Positions 60,770 through 64,000 of a stretch of 64,000 nucleotides of DNA are shown piece by piece. Each line of letters starts with the position of its first letter. The stretch's first letter is position 1. A model generated the notes under the pieces. It saw only the letters and a list, made by a program, of their open reading frames with translations. It was not told the origin of the DNA and made no database searches. This DNA comes from Actinomycetales bacterium (GTDB lineage Bacteria > Actinomycetota > Actinomycetes > Actinomycetales > Dermatophilaceae), in assembly GCA_016711095.1 (NCBI GenBank), contig JADJTP010000002.1, positions 1 through 64,000 of the forward strand, in the 5' to 3' direction. Both the position numbers and the translations under genes were made by a program.

Positions 60770-61456
60770 ATGATCCGGGTGCTGCTCGTCGAGGACGACA
60801 AGGAGATCTCCGAGCCGCTGGCGCGAGCGTTGCGCCGCGAGGGCTACGTCGTCGACGTGTGCGAGGACGGCTACGCGGCGCTGGAGAGCGCTAAGGAGCG
60901 CCCGGATCTCGTCGTCCTGGACCTCGGGCTGCCTCACATGGACGGCCTGGAGGTATGCCGTCGCTTGCGCGCCGATGGGCTCACCGCGCCGGTCCTCATC
61001 CTCACGGCGCGCGCGGCTGAGGTCGACACCGTCGTCGGGCTCGACGCCGGTGCGGACGACTATGTCACCAAACCCTTCCGGCTGGCCGAACTGCTCGCCC
61101 GAGTCCGGGCCCTGCTGCGCCGACACCCCGACGCCCAACCGGTCGGCGATGAAGAGGACGTCAGGGTTGATCCGGAAAGCCGAATGGCCTGGTTGGACGG
61201 CGAGGAGTTGCATCTGACCGCCAAGGAGTTCGACCTGCTCCGGGTGCTGGTGCGGGAGCGGGGACGAGTGGTGACGCGGGAGCAGCTCATGAAGGAGATC
61301 TGGGGCACGGCGTGGTTCGTGTCGAGCAAGACCCTCGACGTCCACATCTCGTTGTTGCGCAAGAAGCTCAACGACGACGTCGGGCAACCGCGCTATATCG
61401 CGACCGTTCGGGGACGAGGGTTCCGGTTCGAGCGGTCCGACCGACCGGCAGATTGA
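60770..61456 (+). CDS. OmpR/PhoB-family response regulator
   Basis: ATG 60770. The receiver domain has IRVLLVEDDKEISEPLARAL (acidic pocket), DLVVLDLGLPHMDGLEVCRR with the phospho-accepting Asp (about residue 52), VLILTARAAEVDTVVGLDAG and DDYVTKPFRLAELLARVRAL (Lys). The C-terminal winged helix has LHLTAKEFDLLRVLVRERGR and SSKTLDVHISLLRKKLNDDV. Followed six bases later by its histidine kinase gene. Upstream 212 bases hold no gene and probably the promoter. The signal is unknown. Confidence 0.93.
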   Translation: MIRVLLVEDDKEISEPLARALRREGYVVDVCEDGYAALESAKERPDLVVLDLGLPHMDGLEVCRRLRADGLTAPVLILTARAAEVDTVVGLDAGADDYVTKPFRLAELLARVRALLRRHPDAQPVGDEEDVRVDPESRMAWLDGEELHLTAKEFDLLRVLVRERGRVVTREQLMKEIWGTAWFVSSKTLDVHISLLRKKLNDDVGQPRYIATVRGRGFRFERSDRPAD

Positions 61457-61462
61457 GCGCAC

Positions 61463-62515
61463 ATGGAACGGCTCATCACTCGGTCGGCACGTCAGACCGT
61501 CGCCCTCTGCATGGCGACCGCGGTCGTGCCCCTCTTCATCCTCCTCTTGTGGGTGTCGGGGCGGCCCGACATCGTGGATGCGTGGCTGGTTCGGCCCGGC
61601 TGGCTGCGAGCCGTTGACCTGTGCGTCCTGCTCGCCGCCGTGAACCTGGCCACCGGGTTCGTAGCCTTCGCGGTCGCGCGCCGCTCGAGCAGGCCGATCA
61701 CCGCGTCGATGGACGAACTCGTCCGTCAAGCAGCGCAGCTCGGCGCCGGCGAGACGACCGTCTCGTCGATGGCGACCGGCGTGGATGAGGTGGACCGGGT
61801 CTCCGAAGCGATCTCGCTGTCGGCCCAACGACTCGGCCAGCTGCTGTCGACCGAGCGCGGCTTCGCCGCCGACGCCTCACATCAGCTGCGCACCCCGCTC
61901 ACGGCGTTGCTGATGCGGCTAGAAGAAGTAGCGGCGACGGACGACCTGGACGTCGCCCACGAGGAAGCCGCCGTCGCCATCGCGCAGGTCGAACGGATGA
62001 GCCGAGTTGTCATCGAGCTGCTCGAACGCCGACGAAGCGACCCCGAGGGCCACCCACCCGAGGTGTCCCTCGACACCGTCATCGCGACCCTGCAGCGCGA
62101 ATGGCAGCCGGCGTTCGAAACCGCTCGTCGGAGTGTGCGAGTGCACGGCGAGCGCGGGCTCGTCGTGCGAGCCACGCCCGTGGCACTCAACCAGATCCTG
62201 TCCACACTCCTGGAGAACTCGCTCGTGCACGGCCGCGGGACCGTTGACGTGCAGGCCCGGCGCAGCGGCCCGTCGGCGGTCGTCGAGGTCCGTGACGAAG
62301 GCGACGGCATCGAAGCCGCGCTCGCCCCGCACATCTTCGAACGATCGGTGAGCAGCGGCCGGGGATCCAGCAACGGACTCGGTCTCGCGCTGGCCCGGGA
62401 CCTGGCCGAGTCGTGCGGCGGCCGGCTCGACCTCATTGCCCGCACCCCCGCGACCTTCGCGCTGTTCCTATCCGAGGCGAAGCAGGGGTGGGAGCCGACG
62501 CCCGGTGCACGCTGA
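61463..62515 (+). CDS. Sensor histidine kinase
   Basis: A 350-residue membrane kinase: helices TVALCMATAVVPLFILLLWV and LRAVDLCVLLAAVNLATGFV flank a very short external loop, then a HAMP-like region (RSSRPITASMDELVRQAAQL). The dimerisation/phospho-His box is RGFAADASHQLRTPLTALLM; ATP-binding N-box LNQILSTLLENSLVHGRGTV, G1 VEVRDEGDGIEAALAPHIFE and G2 GSSNGLGLALARDLAESCGG follow. It lacks a recognisable extracellular sensor domain. Partner of the preceding regulator. Confidence 0.92.
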   Translation: MERLITRSARQTVALCMATAVVPLFILLLWVSGRPDIVDAWLVRPGWLRAVDLCVLLAAVNLATGFVAFAVARRSSRPITASMDELVRQAAQLGAGETTVSSMATGVDEVDRVSEAISLSAQRLGQLLSTERGFAADASHQLRTPLTALLMRLEEVAATDDLDVAHEEAAVAIAQVERMSRVVIELLERRRSDPEGHPPEVSLDTVIATLQREWQPAFETARRSVRVHGERGLVVRATPVALNQILSTLLENSLVHGRGTVDVQARRSGPSAVVEVRDEGDGIEAALAPHIFERSVSSGRGSSNGLGLALARDLAESCGGRLDLIARTPATFALFLSEAKQGWEPTPGAR

Positions 62516-62531
62516 GGGGTAGTGTCGGGGG

Positions 62532-63074
62532 GTGATCGCACCGTCGGCGCCCTCCTTGCGCCACCGTCGCGGGGTGCGGCAGTTCGTGAAGTTCGGCCTT
62601 GTCGGTGGCTCGGGTGTGGTGGTCAACATGCTCGTGACGATCGCCATGCACAAGCTCAACGGGGGCACGGTCAACGGTCGCGCGGCGCTCTTTGCGATTC
62701 CTGCCACGCCCTACTTCGCCCGATACCTACACCTGGTGTGGATCGTCGCCTTCCTCGTGGCCAACCTGTGGAACTTCCAGCTCAATCGTCGCTGGACCTT
62801 CCGGGCCACCGGGTATGCCAGCTGGTGGAGGCAGTTCTGGCCCTTCCTGCTCGTCGGCAGCGTCGCGGCGGTTGCCGGCCTGTTCATCATCACGGCCCTC
62901 ACCCACCCCGAGTCGCCGATCTATCTGCCCGAGCCCTGGTTCAACGAATCAGCAGGGCTGCGATCACGCGTCTATTGGGCGCAGTTGCTGACCATCGTGC
63001 TCACCATGCCGATCAACTTCGTCGTCAACAAGCTGTGGACGTTCCGGGTCGGCCCCCTGCTGGGGTCACCGTGA
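62532..63074 (+). CDS. GtrA-like membrane protein
   Basis: GTG start, 180 residues, four likely helices: FVKFGLVGGSGVVVNMLVTI, YLHLVWIVAFLVANLWNFQL, FWPFLLVGSVAAVAGLFIIT and LLTIVLTMPINFVVNKLWTF. The NLWNFQLNRRWTF and NFVVNKLWTF motifs are typical of GtrA/DPMS-type flippases, which move lipid-linked sugars. It starts 17 bases after the kinase stop and overlaps purK by GTGA. Confidence 0.88.
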   Translation: MIAPSAPSLRHRRGVRQFVKFGLVGGSGVVVNMLVTIAMHKLNGGTVNGRAALFAIPATPYFARYLHLVWIVAFLVANLWNFQLNRRWTFRATGYASWWRQFWPFLLVGSVAAVAGLFIITALTHPESPIYLPEPWFNESAGLRSRVYWAQLLTIVLTMPINFVVNKLWTFRVGPLLGSP

Positions 63075-64000
63075 CCCAACCCCGCCGGGGGCCAGGTGGT
63101 TTCCCCGTCGTGGGGATCATCGGCGGTGGTCAACTCGCCCGGATGCTCCAGGCCCCCGCGGTGGCGCTCGGCGTCCAGCTGAGTGTCCTTGCCGAAGGCG
63201 TCGACGCGTCGGCCGCACTGGTCATCCCGTCTGCTCCGGTCGGCGATCACGGCGACCTCGAGGCCGTATGCCGCTTCGCCGCCGCCTGCGATGTCGTCAC
63301 GTTCGATCACGAACACGTCCCGCCCAACGTGCTGGCCGCGCTGGCCGCCGACGGCATACCGCTGCATCCCTCACCCGCCGCGTTGCTGTTCGCCCAGGAC
63401 AAGGTGGCCATGCGGCGTCGGCTCACCGAGCTGGGGATCCCCTGCCCCGAGTGGGCGATGGCGCGCACGTCGACGGACATCGAGCGGTTCGCCGCCCGGG
63501 TCGGATGGCCGCTCGTGGCGAAAGCCCCGCGCGGCGGCTATGACGGCAAGGGCGTGCGGATTGTCGAGGCGGTCGAGGAACTGACCGATTGGCTTGACCG
63601 GACCGGCGAGGGGACCCGCGGCTTCGCCGACGGCATCCTGCTCGAACAGCTCGTGCCGTTCGTGCGCGAGCTCGCGGTCCTGGTGGCTCGCAGCCCGAGC
63701 GGACAGGCAGCCGCGTGGCCGGTCGTGCAGACGGTGCAGACGGACGGCGTGTGCACCGAGGTCATCGCACCGGCCCCCGACCTCACTCCCGCCGACGCGG
63801 CCGAGGCGACCCATACGGCGCTGCGGATCGCCGGCGAGCTCGGCGTCACCGGGGTGCTCGCCGTGGAGATGTTCCAGCTCGAGCACGCCGGTGATCGGCC
63901 GGCCCACCTCGTCAATGAACTGGCCATGCGTCCGCACAACAGCGGCCATTGGAGCATCGACGGTGCCGTGACCAGCCAGTTCGAGCAGCACCTGCGGGCG
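63071..64000 (+). CDS. purK: N5-carboxyaminoimidazole ribonucleotide synthase, truncated by the window edge
   Basis: GTG start overlapping the GtrA-like stop. ATP-grasp purine enzyme joining AIR and bicarbonate. Motifs: VVGIIGGGQLARMLQAPAVA, CDVVTFDHEHVPPNVLAALA, HPSPAALLFAQDKVAMRRRL, GWPLVAKAPRGGYDGKGVRI (ATP-grasp Lys/Gly loop), ILLEQLVPFVRELAVLVARS, GVLAVEMFQLEHAGDRPAHL and NELAMRPHNSGHWSIDGAVT with the metal-binding E/N. Only about 310 residues are in the window; the C-terminal domain continues beyond. Confidence 0.95.
   Translation, partial: MTQPRRGPGGFPVVGIIGGGQLARMLQAPAVALGVQLSVLAEGVDASAALVIPSAPVGDHGDLEAVCRFAAACDVVTFDHEHVPPNVLAALAADGIPLHPSPAALLFAQDKVAMRRRLTELGIPCPEWAMARTSTDIERFAARVGWPLVAKAPRGGYDGKGVRIVEAVEELTDWLDRTGEGTRGFADGILLEQLVPFVRELAVLVARSPSGQAAAWPVVQTVQTDGVCTEVIAPAPDLTPADAAEATHTALRIAGELGVTGVLAVEMFQLEHAGDRPAHLVNELAMRPHNSGHWSIDGAVTSQFEQHLRA

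Overview
The window is high-GC actinobacterial DNA. The gene set (a SigR/RsrA pair of the mycothiol type, the 24-residue ribosomal protein bL37, an acyl-CoA carboxylase epsilon subunit, nickel superoxide dismutase with its own maturation protease) and the frequent GCATAC/TATGCC hexamers suggest Micrococcales, most likely Intrasporangiaceae. The family assignment is inference. No rRNA, tRNA or CRISPR array was seen.

Region 1 (1-9.7 kb) is ordinary chromosome: M16 peptidase, ogt, hisN, rsgA, aroA, a DoxX protein, a YedK-type protein, a hydrolase, sigR and rsrA. Nearly every gene is cut by one or more single-base frameshifts, including genes that should be essential. From 31 kb onward I saw no frameshifts. 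This looks like uncorrected indels in the assembly rather than decay. Region 2 (9.75-14.4 kb) holds the bL37 gene, then five tandem near-identical 51-60 residue peptide genes whose C-termini repeat the nonapeptide SLHTWNPPV two or three times, then two overlapping genes for membrane HD-domain proteins, the second with a degenerate active site. I do not recognise the peptide family. It is the best candidate here for an undescribed system.

Region 3 (14,441-31,443) is a 17-kb integrated mobile element bounded by a 14-bp direct repeat. One repeat copy lies inside the last codons of sodN, directly beside a tyrosine integrase and excisionase. The other copy carries a second sodN-like end (ETKKA-stop) plus a hairpin, as expected if insertion displaced the original 3' end. 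The element also encodes a MobF relaxase-helicase, so it is probably mobilisable or conjugative. Its cargo is an intact lower-GC five-gene cluster: a small secreted I36-like cysteine protein, a lipoprotein, an HlyD-like adaptor with a peptidoglycan-binding domain, an ABC ATPase and a permease. Insertion sequences have hit it repeatedly: IS256 with an 8-bp target duplication, IS1380 remnants, and an IS1634-family element sitting in an IS3-type transposase gene with a 37-bp target duplication.

Region 4 (31.4-52.8 kb) starts with sodN-sodX and continues as a surface-polysaccharide locus: rfbC, rfbA and rfbD (no rfbB), two complete ABC polysaccharide exporters (Wzm/Wzt types), an acyltransferase, an epimerase, several GT2 glycosyltransferases, methyltransferases, and RgpF/WbsX-type rhamnan proteins. 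Region 5 (52.8-64 kb) holds a SpoIID/LytB-like secreted protein, an M15-like secreted protein, accE, the carboxylase beta subunit, birA, a class III nucleotide cyclase, an enoyl-CoA hydratase, a two-component system, a GtrA protein, and purK running off the end.
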